From NCBI GenBank assembly GCA_026417675.1, contig JAOACV010000149.1, positions 1-6,581 on the forward strand: DNA of 6,581 nt, read 5' to 3'. Below the pieces are notes generated by a model, which was given only the letters and a program-made list of their open reading frames with translations, was not told the DNA's origin and made no database searches. The DNA is from Verrucomicrobiia bacterium. Lineage in GTDB: Bacteria; Verrucomicrobiota; Verrucomicrobiia; CAIQCK01. The position numbers were made by a program, and so were the translations under genes. Shown here in pieces: positions 1 to 6,075 of the stretch (the first letter of the stretch is position 1; every line of letters begins with the position of its first letter).

Positions 1-1018
1 GGTCGGCGACGGCGGGGTTTTGCTTGAGGAACTCCTTCGCGGACTCGCGGCCCTGGCCGATCATCTCGCCCGCGAACTGGAGCCAGGAGCCTTTCTTTTC
101 GACGACGCCGTAGCTGGTGGCGACGTCGAGAAGGCTGCCTTCCTTGGAGATGCCTTCGTTATACATCACGTCGAACTCGCACTCGGCGAACGGCGGGGCG
201 CACTTGTTCTTGACGATCTTGATCTTGCAGTGGTTGCCGATGGCGCGGCCTTCGGGGTCCTTGATCTGCTGCTGGCGGCGGATGTCAATGCGCACGCTGG
301 CGTAGAACTTCAACGCTTTGCCGCCGGGCGTCGTCTCCGGGTTGCCGAACATGACGCCAATCTTTTCGCGCAATTGATTGGTGAAAATGACGCAGGTGTT
401 GGCCTTGGCGACGAGCGAGGTCAGCTTGCGCATAGCCTGGCTCATGAGGCGGGCCTGCACGCCGACGATGGCGTCGCCCATCTGGCCCTCGAGTTCGGCC
501 TTGGGCACCAGAGCGGCGACGGAATCAATCGCAATGACATCGAGCGCGTTGGACCGGACGAGCGTCTCGCAAATCTGCAAGGCTTCCTCGCCGCTGTCGG
601 GCTGGCTGACGAGCAGGTCGTCGAGCTTCACGCCGAGCTTGCGGGCATAGTTGGGGTCGAGCGCGTGCTCGGCGTCAATGAACGCCGCCAAGCCGCCGTT
701 CTTCTGCGCCTCGGCGATAATCTGGAGAACCAGCGTCGTTTTGCCCGACATCTCCGGCCCGTAGATCTCGACGATCCGCCCGCGCGGCACGCCGCCGATG
801 CCGAGGGCCATGTCAATGGCCAGCGAGCCGGTGGAGATGACGGGAATCTGCACGCGGGCGCGCTCGTCGCCGAGCCGCATGATGCTGCCCTCGCCGTAGG
901 TCTTGGCGATGTGGGCGATGGCAGCTTCGAGTTGCTTGACTTGCGCGGGCGTTTTCGCCGGGGCTTCTGTCGCGGCGGTCTTTTCGGCCTTCTCGGCTTT
1001 CTCTGCTTTCGGTGGCAT
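1..1018 (-). CDS. recA: RecA recombinase, 3' end beyond the window
   Basis: RecA is the ATP-dependent strand-exchange protein that coats single-stranded DNA in the cytoplasm, drives homologous recombination and, in many bacteria, triggers LexA self-cleavage. 339 codons are visible; the family usually has about 350-360, so only a short acidic tail is missing. Seen in the translation: Walker [10 protein letters not shown] (87-95), catalytic Glu in DAEHALD (E117), Walker B ending in D165, loop L1 around 178-190, Gln in TNQLR (Q215, equivalent to E. coli Q194) and the L2 region [11 protein letters not shown] (223-233). Numbering runs 21 above E. coli because of a Lys/Ala/Glu-rich N-terminal extension (residues 4-24). 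The ATG at 1018 is preceded by AGGAG (1030-1026) with a 7-base gap, which fixes the start. Oddities: Met90 replaces the usual small residue in Walker A, and Ala183-Ile184 stand where E. coli L1 has Ser162-His163. The long open frame on the opposite strand is a GC-rich shadow. Confidence 0.98.
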   Translation of the reverse strand, partial: MPPKAEKAEKAEKTAATEAPAKTPAQVKQLEAAIAHIAKTYGEGSIMRLGDERARVQIPVISTGSLAIDMALGIGGVPRGRIVEIYGPEMSGKTTLVLQIIAEAQKNGGLAAFIDAEHALDPNYARKLGVKLDDLLVSQPDSGEEALQICETLVRSNALDVIAIDSVAALVPKAELEGQMGDAIVGVQARLMSQAMRKLTSLVAKANTCVIFTNQLREKIGVMFGNPETTPGGKALKFYASVRIDIRRQQQIKDPEGRAIGNHCKIKIVKNKCAPPFAECEFDVMYNEGISKEGSLLDVATSYGVVEKKGSWLQFAGEMIGQGRESAKEFLKQNPAVAD

Positions 1019-1046
1019 GGGCGGTCTCCTGTTGAATCCGCGAGCT

Positions 1047-1075
1047 ATTTCGTCAGAGCGCGCCGCAAAAGTCAA
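1047..1075 (-). promoter_or_regulatory. Candidate sigma70-type promoter of recA
   Basis: Read on the minus strand, TTGACT (1075-1070) is followed after 17 bases by CGAAAT (1052-1047). A TGA directly before the hexamer resembles an extended -10. Transcription would begin near 1040, giving a leader of about 22 bases that carries the recA ribosome site. The -35 is 5/6 to consensus and the -10 is 3/6. I found no GAAC-N4-GTTC or CTGT-N8-ACAG type LexA box nearby, but LexA motifs differ between phyla. The assignment rests on pattern and position only. Confidence 0.45.
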
Positions 1076-1103
1076 TCGCGCAGCCCGCGAAGACGTTGTG
1101 CGT

Positions 1104-1162
1104 GGAGAGTCGCGGGGCGAGAGCCGGACAAGATGGTGACTTTTTTCCGCACTCGACTCTCC
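1104..1162. repeat. 9-bp inverted repeat in the recA/tRNA-Ser spacer
   Basis: GGAGAGTCG at 1104-1112 is the exact reverse complement of CGACTCTCC at 1154-1162, with 41 bases between the arms. Two more outer positions can pair (one G-T, one G-C). The repeat lies upstream of the recA promoter candidate and just upstream of the tRNA promoter candidate. It could be a pair of protein-binding half sites or a loose stem; function is unknown and chance cannot be excluded. Confidence 0.4.
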
Positions 1163-1166
1163 GCTC

Positions 1167-1195
1167 TGGACTCCCGGCGCATCTTTCGCTACGGT
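1167..1195 (+). promoter_or_regulatory. Candidate promoter of tRNA-Ser
   Basis: TGGACT (1167-1172, 4/6 to the -35 consensus) is separated by 17 bases from TACGGT (1190-1195, a weak -10). Transcription would begin near 1202, about 10 bases before the mature tRNA. A closely similar CGCTACCGT lies directly before mpl (4557-4565), so this may be a -10 style used by this organism. Inferred from spacing and position. Confidence 0.4.
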
Positions 1196-1211
1196 AGCCG
1201 CGCCCCTGGTC

Positions 1212-1300
1212 GGAGGGGTGTCCGAGCGGTTTAAGGAGCGCGCCTGGAGAGCGCGTGGGGCCTAAAGCCCTCGCGAGTTCGAATCTCGCCCCCTCCGCCA
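1212..1300 (+). tRNA. tRNA-Ser (anticodon GGA)
   Basis: The sequence folds into a complete class II tRNA. The acceptor stem GGAGGGG (1212-1218) pairs with CCCCTCC (1290-1296), followed by discriminator G1297 and an encoded CCA (1298-1300). The D arm is TCC/GGA (1221-1237). The anticodon stem CGCGC/GCGCG holds loop CTGGAGA with anticodon GGA at 1246-1248, reading UCC and UCU. A long variable arm of about 17 bases (1256-1272, GGGC/GCCC stem) is diagnostic of serine. The T stem GCGAG/CTCGC encloses TTCGAAT. No mismatches are seen in the acceptor, anticodon or T stems, so it should be functional. It stands alone and no integrase or attachment duplication is visible beside it. Confidence 0.97.
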
Positions 1301-1362
1301 GTTTGGAGACGCGGAAGGAAATTGGACAGACAGGCGTGTTCGTCCCGCCATGAGGTAAAACC

Positions 1363-1935
1363 ATGTTCTGCAAACATTGTGGCGTGCAAAACGACGCGGA
1401 CGCGAGATTCTGCAAGAACTGCGGCAAGCCCATCGCAGCGTCCCCGGCGGCCGCCGGCGGCGTGACCCGCGAGGAAACGCCGGTGTGGCAGGGTTCGCCT
1501 TCCCAGATTGTCAACGTGACGCCGTTTATCCTCAGCGCGCTGGGCGCGGTGCTGGCGTTGGCGGTGGCGGCGGCATTGCAGCATCCGATCTGGCTGCTGC
1601 TGCCCCTGCTGCCGGTTTTCTACGCGGGCTACCGCTGGTTGCAGGTGCGATGTCAAATCTACCAGATCACGACGCAGCGGTTGCTGTTGACGGAGGGGAT
1701 CATCGCCCGGCGGCTGGACAATCTGGAGTTGTATCGCGTGGAGGACATTGTGGTCATTCAGCCGCCGCTGCTGCGGCTGCTTGCGCTGGCCAACCTCGTG
1801 CTGACCACCGCTGACGAGTCGTCGCCGAAGATCGTCCTGCGCGCCGTGCCGTTGAACGTGCGCGAGATGTTGCGCCAGCATGTGGAAGCCTGCCGCGAAC
1901 GCCGGCGCGTCTCGGAGTTGCGGTTGCAACAGTGA
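1363..1935 (+). CDS. Zinc-ribbon, two-helix membrane protein with bacterial PH-like domain
   Basis: A 190-aa protein of unknown role, built of three parts. First comes an N-terminal zinc ribbon with C3xxC6 and C17xxC20. After a Gly/Ala linker there are two hydrophobic segments (about 53-72 and 76-92) joined by a short turn. The C-terminal half (about 95-180) begins CQIYQITTQRLLLTEGII and continues with ...NLELYRVEDIVV..., the pattern of the bacterial PH/DUF304 (YdbS/YdbT-like) membrane family. The topology suggests that both ends face the cytoplasm. The ATG at 1363 has GAGG at 1352-1355 with a 7-base gap, and the ribbon begins at residue 3, so the start is firm. It lies 62 bases after the tRNA and may use its own promoter or read-through. 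It converges with the next gene, with 6 bases between the stop codons. Domain class is fairly sure; function is not known. Confidence 0.88.
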   Translation: MFCKHCGVQNDADARFCKNCGKPIAASPAAAGGVTREETPVWQGSPSQIVNVTPFILSALGAVLALAVAAALQHPIWLLLPLLPVFYAGYRWLQVRCQIYQITTQRLLLTEGIIARRLDNLELYRVEDIVVIQPPLLRLLALANLVLTTADESSPKIVLRAVPLNVREMLRQHVEACRERRRVSELRLQQ

Positions 1936-1945
1936 CTCGCGTCAC
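1932..1945. terminator. Small hairpin over both stop codons of a convergent pair
   Basis: GTGAC (1932-1936), loop TCGC (1937-1940) and GTCAC (1941-1945) form a perfect 5-bp stem. The TGA of the plus gene (1933-1935) is in one arm and the TGA of the minus gene (1944-1942) is in the other. There is no T tract on either side, so it is not a classical intrinsic terminator. It could act as a weak bidirectional 3' end or be a by-product of two TGA codons facing each other. Confidence 0.25.
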
Positions 1946-3366
1946 GGGGGGACGCGGTTGGTTTCGGTCAGCGTTTGCTCGACGCGGTCGAGATAGTCGC
2001 GCACGGGGGTCCGGTGCGGCCGGGTGTTTTGTTCATCCGCGCCGCTCGTGAACCACCCGCCGAGACGATGGGCGAGTTCTTCGGGATACAGGGACGCCTC
2101 AACGGCGCCGACGTAACGCGCGATGGCCTCGCAACGCCGGTCGGCGTCGCGCCGCTCTTGCGCGGCGCGGGAAAGCGCCTGCTGGAACTGCCTGAGGTTT
2201 TCCCGGCGCACCATTCTGGTGATATCCAAATGGCGCGTCCACGATGGGTTGGATGCCGCGGCGGTCTGTTTGCGCAACTGTCGGATGGCATCCAGGTAGT
2301 AGCCAATGGCCGTGCGATACAACGGGTGGGCCAGCGGCGAGAGGGTCATCAGCCGCGTCTCGCTCGGTCCCAGCGCCGTCAGCAAAGTCTTGGTGTCGCT
2401 ATGGCTGCCAGCGAGGTCGTCGAACATCACAACTGCCGGCTCCGCTCCGGGTGCCGCCGGCCAGACGATCCGTAGCGCCTCCTCCAAGCGCTGCCGCGTC
2501 TCCAGCGCGCCCAGCGCCTGCGGCACGATCTTGGAGGCTTTCGCCGCAGCCCGCGCCGACCACCATCGTTCAGCCACAGCCGGATCGGAAAAATCATCGC
2601 CGAAGGCGCGCAGAAAAGCCTCGCCCCAGGAAGCGCCGGGTTTGAGTCCGGTGAGGAACGCGCGCAGTTTGGCGCGGCCGTCGCGCTCTTCCTCCAGCGC
2701 CTCGAGCAGGATGGCGCATTGCGCGTCGTAAGCGGCGGCTTCGCGCGGATTGGCGGGCGCGGTCCAGGCCTCGGTGATCTGTTCAAACGTCAGCAGACTG
2801 CGTCGGTCCACCGCAGACTTCAGTTCGGTCAACGCGGCGTGGCGCGCGTCGTCGCGCATGCCGTGGCTCAACCCCGCCACCAGCCATGTCGGCACACGGG
2901 CGATGGACTGACCGGGGGCGACTTTGCCGGCGCTGCGGTTGGCGATCTCGGCGCAAAGCGAGCCGACCAGGGCGCGCACGAAACGGGCCGCGTCCACGGG
3001 CGGCGGCACGGTGAACTCGATTTGAAACCGCAGGTAGCCCGACACCGACGCGACCGAGCAGCGAATGAGCGACTCCTCGCCCGGCAAGGGCGGCGCGCTC
3101 TCGCGGGGCCGCGGCTGAACGAGGATCACGACCGGCGCGCGCCACGGCCCCTCATCGCCCAAACGTTTCAGCAGCCGGCCGCGCACGTCTTCGCAATAGG
3201 CGGCGAGGGCGGCGCCCTGCGCGGGATCGTCGGAGAAGACATAGATCTGGCCGGACTGGCTGATGGTGCGTGAGAACCGGTTGGTTGCGCCCGCAACGGC
3301 ATCGGTCCCGAAGGCAAGCACGCCGAGGACGGCTGCCGCGACGCAAATCGGCCGCCGTGATTGCAT
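1942..3366 (-). CDS. Secreted protein resembling a zinc-site-less MA-type peptidase
   Basis: A 474-aa protein counted from the ATG at 3366. The frame is open further upstream, but the first 39 codons lie inside the preceding gene, and only this start gives a clean signal peptide: RR at 4-5, hydrophobic core 7-19, likely cleavage after AVA (25). The region 38-84 (IYVFSDDP..., then VVILVQPR) and VPTWLVAGLSHGM (158-170) resemble the layout of DUF1570/peptidase-MA-like gluzincins, where a P-x-W-L-x-E-G-L motif follows HExxH. Here no HExxH is present: the expected place reads LVGSLCAEIANRSA (133-146), and the Glu of the second motif is Ala164. If the resemblance is real, this is a non-catalytic relative acting outside the cytoplasmic membrane. 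The rest is helix-rich (Arg/Glu/Ala) without known motifs. It begins 2 bases after the stop of the upstream gene without a clear ribosome site, so coupling is likely. Family placement is tentative. Confidence 0.8.
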   Translation of the reverse strand: MQSRRPICVAAAVLGVLAFGTDAVAGATNRFSRTISQSGQIYVFSDDPAQGAALAAYCEDVRGRLLKRLGDEGPWRAPVVILVQPRPRESAPPLPGEESLIRCSVASVSGYLRFQIEFTVPPPVDAARFVRALVGSLCAEIANRSAGKVAPGQSIARVPTWLVAGLSHGMRDDARHAALTELKSAVDRRSLLTFEQITEAWTAPANPREAAAYDAQCAILLEALEEERDGRAKLRAFLTGLKPGASWGEAFLRAFGDDFSDPAVAERWWSARAAAKASKIVPQALGALETRQRLEEALRIVWPAAPGAEPAVVMFDDLAGSHSDTKTLLTALGPSETRLMTLSPLAHPLYRTAIGYYLDAIRQLRKQTAAASNPSWTRHLDITRMVRRENLRQFQQALSRAAQERRDADRRCEAIARYVGAVEASLYPEELAHRLGGWFTSGADEQNTRPHRTPVRDYLDRVEQTLTETNRVPP

Positions 3367-3368
3367 GG

Positions 3369-4196
3369 TCAACGGCCCGCTGCCGGCGCGCCCGCCGCAG
3401 GTGTGACGGCTGCAGGGCCGACCGCAACGACGGCCTTGCCGGCCGCCAGTTGCACGTCGCGCGCGCCCTTGATGAGTTTCCACTCCGCGTCGAGAGTCTG
3501 GAAGCGGAAGAAGAATTCCGCGAACCAGTCCACGATGGGCTGGCCGGCGGGCAGTTTGTGCAGGGGCAACTCGCCGACGTAGGCGTGGTTGAACTTCATC
3601 CGCCGGCCGCCGGGCGTGTCCACCAAGGAACCGTCAAGCCGGAGTATGACGCGCTTGACGGACTTGGAGACCCGGATTTCGCCAACGCCGATGATGGTGA
3701 ATTGGTTGCCGCCTTCAAGTTGGATTTGATACTTGGCCAGTCGCGCTTGGAAGGTGGCGCCGGGCGTGTCTTCTGCATATCGCAGCCGGCGCGGCGAGGC
3801 GGGATGGTTCAGGTAGGAGTTGATCTCCGCCTCGCTCAACTCGACGGTCGCGGGTTTGCCGCTCTGCGCCGACTGGGCGAGCGTGTCGAGCTTGGCTTGG
3901 GCGGCGACGGCCTGTGGGGCGTCGAGCAGGATGTCGCGGACGGCCGGTTCCCGCCACATCAACACGATGCCGATGCCCAGCGCGGCCAGGATGATCAAGT
4001 CCACGACTTTCCAGATGGCGCGCAAAATGTGAGTCCTGCCTCCGGTTCCGCCCCTGCGTGTCACGACGACCTCGCCCCGCGCGCCGGTGGCACGGTTGGG
4101 CGGCACGACTTTCGAGAGGTCAATCTTCGAGCCGCATTGGATGCAGTGCACGCGGCCCAGCGGGTTGTCGTAACCGCAGACGTTGCACTTGATCAT
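3369..4196 (-). CDS. Zinc-ribbon single-pass membrane protein of unknown function
   Basis: A 275-aa protein with an N-terminal zinc ribbon (C4xxC7 and C18xxC21), a basic linker (about 35-60), one hydrophobic helix (about 64-81, VVDLIILAALGIGIVLMW) and a soluble domain of about 170 residues that should lie outside the membrane. That domain contains ELSEAEINSYL (about 119-129) and alternating strand-like stretches (FTIIGVGEIRV, VKRVILRLDGSLV), a style seen in lipid- or envelope-binding folds, but I recognise no family. The last 20 residues are Ala/Pro/Gly-rich. The start ATG (4196) overlaps the TGA of the FmdB gene as ATGA, with AAGGA at 4210-4206 and a 9-base gap. The stop lies 2 bases before the next gene. 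Co-translation with FmdB and the secreted protein suggests a shared envelope-linked task, which is inference. Confidence 0.85.
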   Translation of the reverse strand: MIKCNVCGYDNPLGRVHCIQCGSKIDLSKVVPPNRATGARGEVVVTRRGGTGGRTHILRAIWKVVDLIILAALGIGIVLMWREPAVRDILLDAPQAVAAQAKLDTLAQSAQSGKPATVELSEAEINSYLNHPASPRRLRYAEDTPGATFQARLAKYQIQLEGGNQFTIIGVGEIRVSKSVKRVILRLDGSLVDTPGGRRMKFNHAYVGELPLHKLPAGQPIVDWFAEFFFRFQTLDAEWKLIKGARDVQLAAGKAVVAVGPAAVTPAAGAPAAGR

Positions 4197-4483
4197 TTCT
4201 TGGATTCCTTCGCCGCGGGGGGCGACTTGGCCGGCTCTGTCTTCGGCGAACTCGCGGGCGTCGGCGCGGGCGATTCCTTCTTGGCCGCCGACTTGTAGCT
4301 CTCGCTGCGGTAATCGGTGATGTAGAAGCCTGATCCCTTGAAAAGCAGCCCCGCGCCCGTGCCGATCAGCCGGCGCACCCGGCCCTTGCAGCGCGGGCAG
4401 GTCTTCTTCGGCGGTTCCTTGATGGTCTGGAACACTTCAAACACATGGCCGCATTTGTTGCATTCGTATTCGTAGGTCGGCAT
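4193..4483 (-). CDS. FmdB-family zinc ribbon protein
   Basis: A 96-aa protein with the hallmark FmdB (CxxC_CxxC_SSSS) N-terminus MPTYEYECNKCGHVFE, paired cysteines C8xxC11 and C29xxC32, and the conserved GSGFYITDY stretch (about 51-59). The tail from about 66 on is low-complexity Lys/Pro/Ala/Ser. Family members are small zinc-binding proteins named after a putative regulator of formamidase/amidase genes in methylotrophs; their molecular role is mostly unproven. The ATG at 4483 begins the canonical motif, so the start is certain even though no good ribosome site precedes it. It is the first gene of a three-gene operon and overlaps the next by 4 bases. No amidase or formamidase gene lies in the window, so the historical name says little about its job here. 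Confidence 0.95.
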   Translation of the reverse strand: MPTYEYECNKCGHVFEVFQTIKEPPKKTCPRCKGRVRRLIGTGAGLLFKGSGFYITDYRSESYKSAAKKESPAPTPASSPKTEPAKSPPAAKESKK

Positions 4484-4495
4484 AAGTCGCGGGAA

Positions 4496-4524
4496 AAGTT
4501 GACCGCGCGAGAACTCAAAATCAA
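4496..4524 (-). promoter_or_regulatory. Weak candidate promoter of the fmdB operon
   Basis: On the minus strand TTGATT (4524-4519) is followed after 17 bases by CAACTT (4501-4496), with a start near 4489, only a few bases before the ATG. The -35 is 4/6 to consensus but the -10 is poor. The -35 sits within the 11-bp tandem repeat. Offered because it has the right spacing in the only available upstream space. Confidence 0.25.
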
Positions 4525-4533
4525 CTCAAAATC
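4512..4533. repeat. Perfect 11-bp tandem duplication in divergent spacer
   Basis: AACTCAAAATC occurs at 4512-4522 and again at 4523-4533 with no gap. It is AT-rich in otherwise GC-rich DNA and lies between fmdB and mpl, which diverge. The unit length is close to one helical turn, so two copies would present the same face to a binding protein. It may also be a simple replication-slippage product. Confidence 0.7.
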
Positions 4534-4536
4534 AGG

Positions 4537-4565
4537 TTCCCAAACGCCGCCAACCGCGCTACCGT
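4537..4565 (+). promoter_or_regulatory. Candidate promoter placing the transcript start at the mpl GTG
   Basis: TTCCCA (4537-4542, 4/6 to the -35 consensus) and TACCGT (4560-4565, weak -10) are 17 bases apart. A start 7 bases after the -10 would fall at 4572, the first base of the mpl GTG codon. The -10 context CGCTACCGT matches CGCTACGGT before the tRNA at all but one position. A better -35 (TTGACC, 4499-4504) has no suitable -10 at normal distance. Confidence 0.3.
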
Positions 4566-4571
4566 TCCGTC

Positions 4572-6062
4572 GTGTTTGCGCCGGAACAAGTCCGTTCAAT
4601 CCACTTCCTCGGCATCGGCGGCAGCGCGATGGCGGGCGTGGCGGCGTTGCTCCAGCGGCGCGGCTTGCGCGTTACCGGCTCCGACGAGAACGTGTATCCT
4701 CCGATGTCGGCCTTCCTGGTCGAGCAGGGCATCCCCACGCTGTCGCCTTACGCGGCCGAGAACTTGGAGCGAGTGGGCCGGCCGGACCTCGTCGTCATCG
4801 GCAACGTCATCCGACGCGGCAACCCGGAGGCCGAGGCCGTGCTGGAACGCCATCTGCGCTATGCGTCGTTGCCGGACGTCGTCCGGGAGTTTTTCATTCG
4901 CGGCCGGACCTCGATTGTCGTCACCGGCACCCACGGCAAGACCACCACCACCTCGCTGCTGGCGTGGACGTTCCAGCGGGCGGGCCTGGCGCCCGGCTAC
5001 ATGATCGGCGGCATCCCGCTCAACCTCGGCCAGGGTTGCGCCTGCCCTCCGCTCCCGCCATCGTTGAACTTCAAGCCTCAACCTTCCTACTTCATCATCG
5101 AGGGCGACGAGTATGACACCGCGTTCTTCGACAAGCGCAGCAAGTTCCTCCACTACTTGCCCGACACGGTCATCATTAACAACATCGAGTTCGACCATGC
5201 CGACATCTTCGCCTCGTTGGCGGACATTAAGCTGAGCTTCCGCCGGCTCGTGAACATCATCCCGCGCAACGGCCTGCTGCTGGTCAACGGCGACGACGCC
5301 AACGCGCGGGAGGTCGCCAGCCGCGCCCCCGCCACCGTCCACACTTTCGGCCTCGGCCCCCAGAGCGATTTTCGGGCCGTGGACATTCACCTCGGTCCCG
5401 ACCACACCGAATTTCAAGTCGCCCGCCCCAAGCTCCACGCGCCGCTGCCGCGCTTTCGCGTGCCGCTCGTGGGCCGTCACAACGTCCTTAACACCCTGGC
5501 CGTCATCGCCGCCGGCCTGCACCACGGTTTGTCACCGGCGCAGATGCAGACGGCGTTCGACGAGTTTCGCGGCGTCAAACGCCGCCAGGAAATCCGCGGG
5601 GAGGCGGCGGGGGGGACCGTTATTGACGACTTCGGCCACCATCCGACCGCCATTCGCGAAACGCTCACCGCCTTGCGCGTGCGCTTCCCCGGCCGGCGGC
5701 TGTGGGCCGTCTTCGAGCCGCGCAGCAACACCACCCGCCGGCGCGTGTTTCAAAGCGAACTGGCCGACGCGCTTGCCGGCGCTGACGGCGCGTTTGTCAG
5801 CAAAGTGGACCGGCTCGACGAGCTGCCCGAAGAAGAGCGGCTCCAGCCCGAGAGGCTCGTCACCGACATCGCGGGGCGGGGCCGACCGGCGCGCTATCTG
5901 CCGGACGCCGAGGCCATCGTCGCCGCGCTCGTGCCGCAGACGATGCCGGGCGATGTGATCGTGGTTTTCTCCAACGGCGCCTTCGGGGGCATTCACGGCA
6001 AGCTGCTGCGCGCCCTCCAGGAACGACAGACGACCGGCACCGGGTCCGGCAGCCGTTTGTGA
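4572..6062 (+). CDS. mpl: Mpl, UDP-MurNAc:tripeptide ligase of murein recycling
   Basis: Mpl joins L-Ala-gamma-D-Glu-meso-diaminopimelate recovered from the cell wall to UDP-MurNAc with ATP, in the cytoplasm, bypassing MurC/D/E. The protein follows E. coli Mpl closely: FLGIGGSAM (12-20), TGSDENVYPPMS (35-46), GNVIRRGNPE (77-86), ATP loop GTHGKTTT (119-126), EGDEYDTAFFDKRSKF (177-192), NNIEFDHADIF (203-213), DDFGHHPTAI, EPRSNT and a C-terminal SNGAFGGIHGKLL. RRGNP and YPPMS separate it from MurC. It has 496 residues against about 457 in E. coli. The extra length comes partly from a Pro-rich insertion near 153-173 and a short C-terminal tail. GTG at 4572 is the first start giving the normal N-terminus (PEQVRSIHFLG); no ATG or ribosome site lies upstream. 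FGHHPTA has Gly where E. coli has Ala. It diverges from fmdB and converges with yjbQ. No other recycling gene is visible. Confidence 0.96.
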   Translation: MFAPEQVRSIHFLGIGGSAMAGVAALLQRRGLRVTGSDENVYPPMSAFLVEQGIPTLSPYAAENLERVGRPDLVVIGNVIRRGNPEAEAVLERHLRYASLPDVVREFFIRGRTSIVVTGTHGKTTTTSLLAWTFQRAGLAPGYMIGGIPLNLGQGCACPPLPPSLNFKPQPSYFIIEGDEYDTAFFDKRSKFLHYLPDTVIINNIEFDHADIFASLADIKLSFRRLVNIIPRNGLLLVNGDDANAREVASRAPATVHTFGLGPQSDFRAVDIHLGPDHTEFQVARPKLHAPLPRFRVPLVGRHNVLNTLAVIAAGLHHGLSPAQMQTAFDEFRGVKRRQEIRGEAAGGTVIDDFGHHPTAIRETLTALRVRFPGRRLWAVFEPRSNTTRRRVFQSELADALAGADGAFVSKVDRLDELPEEERLQPERLVTDIAGRGRPARYLPDAEAIVAALVPQTMPGDVIVVFSNGAFGGIHGKLLRALQERQTTGTGSGSRL

Positions 6063-6072
6063 CCGGCTGCGG
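6046..6072. terminator. Hairpin between convergent mpl and yjbQ
   Basis: GCAGCCG (6049-6055) pairs perfectly with CGGCTGC (6064-6070) around an 8-base loop (6056-6063) that contains the mpl TGA. Two further C-G pairs (6046-6047 with 6071-6072) form if G6048 is bulged. No T tract follows on either strand, so it would be an atypical, possibly bidirectional, terminator or 3'-end stabiliser. Position between two converging stops supports a 3'-end role. Confidence 0.4.
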
Positions 6073-6075
6073 CAC

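Noticed and set aside
1019..1103. LexA/SOS box before recA
   Set aside because: No match to the proteobacterial or Gram-positive patterns. A lineage-specific box cannot be judged from one sequence.
20..1234. 404-codon plus-strand open frame antisense to recA
   Set aside because: It is complementary to a clear recA along its length, has a composition typical of GC-rich antisense frames and shows no domain. It runs into the tRNA.
1212..1300. tRNA-Ser as an integration site
   Set aside because: No integrase, no repeated tRNA 3' end and no foreign-looking genes follow.
1301..1362. Terminator after tRNA-Ser
   Set aside because: Only 4-bp stems can be drawn and no T tract is present; not supportable.
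3367..3483. 39-codon upstream extension of the secreted protein
   Set aside because: It overlaps the preceding gene, is Arg/Gly-rich without protein character and would bury the signal peptide.
3270..4298. 342-codon plus-strand open frame
   Set aside because: It lies opposite two coupled minus-strand genes with signal peptide, CxxC ribbons and ribosome sites; the plus frame has low-complexity shadow composition.
4596..5525. 309-codon minus-strand open frame
   Set aside because: It is antisense to mpl, whose motifs are unmistakable.
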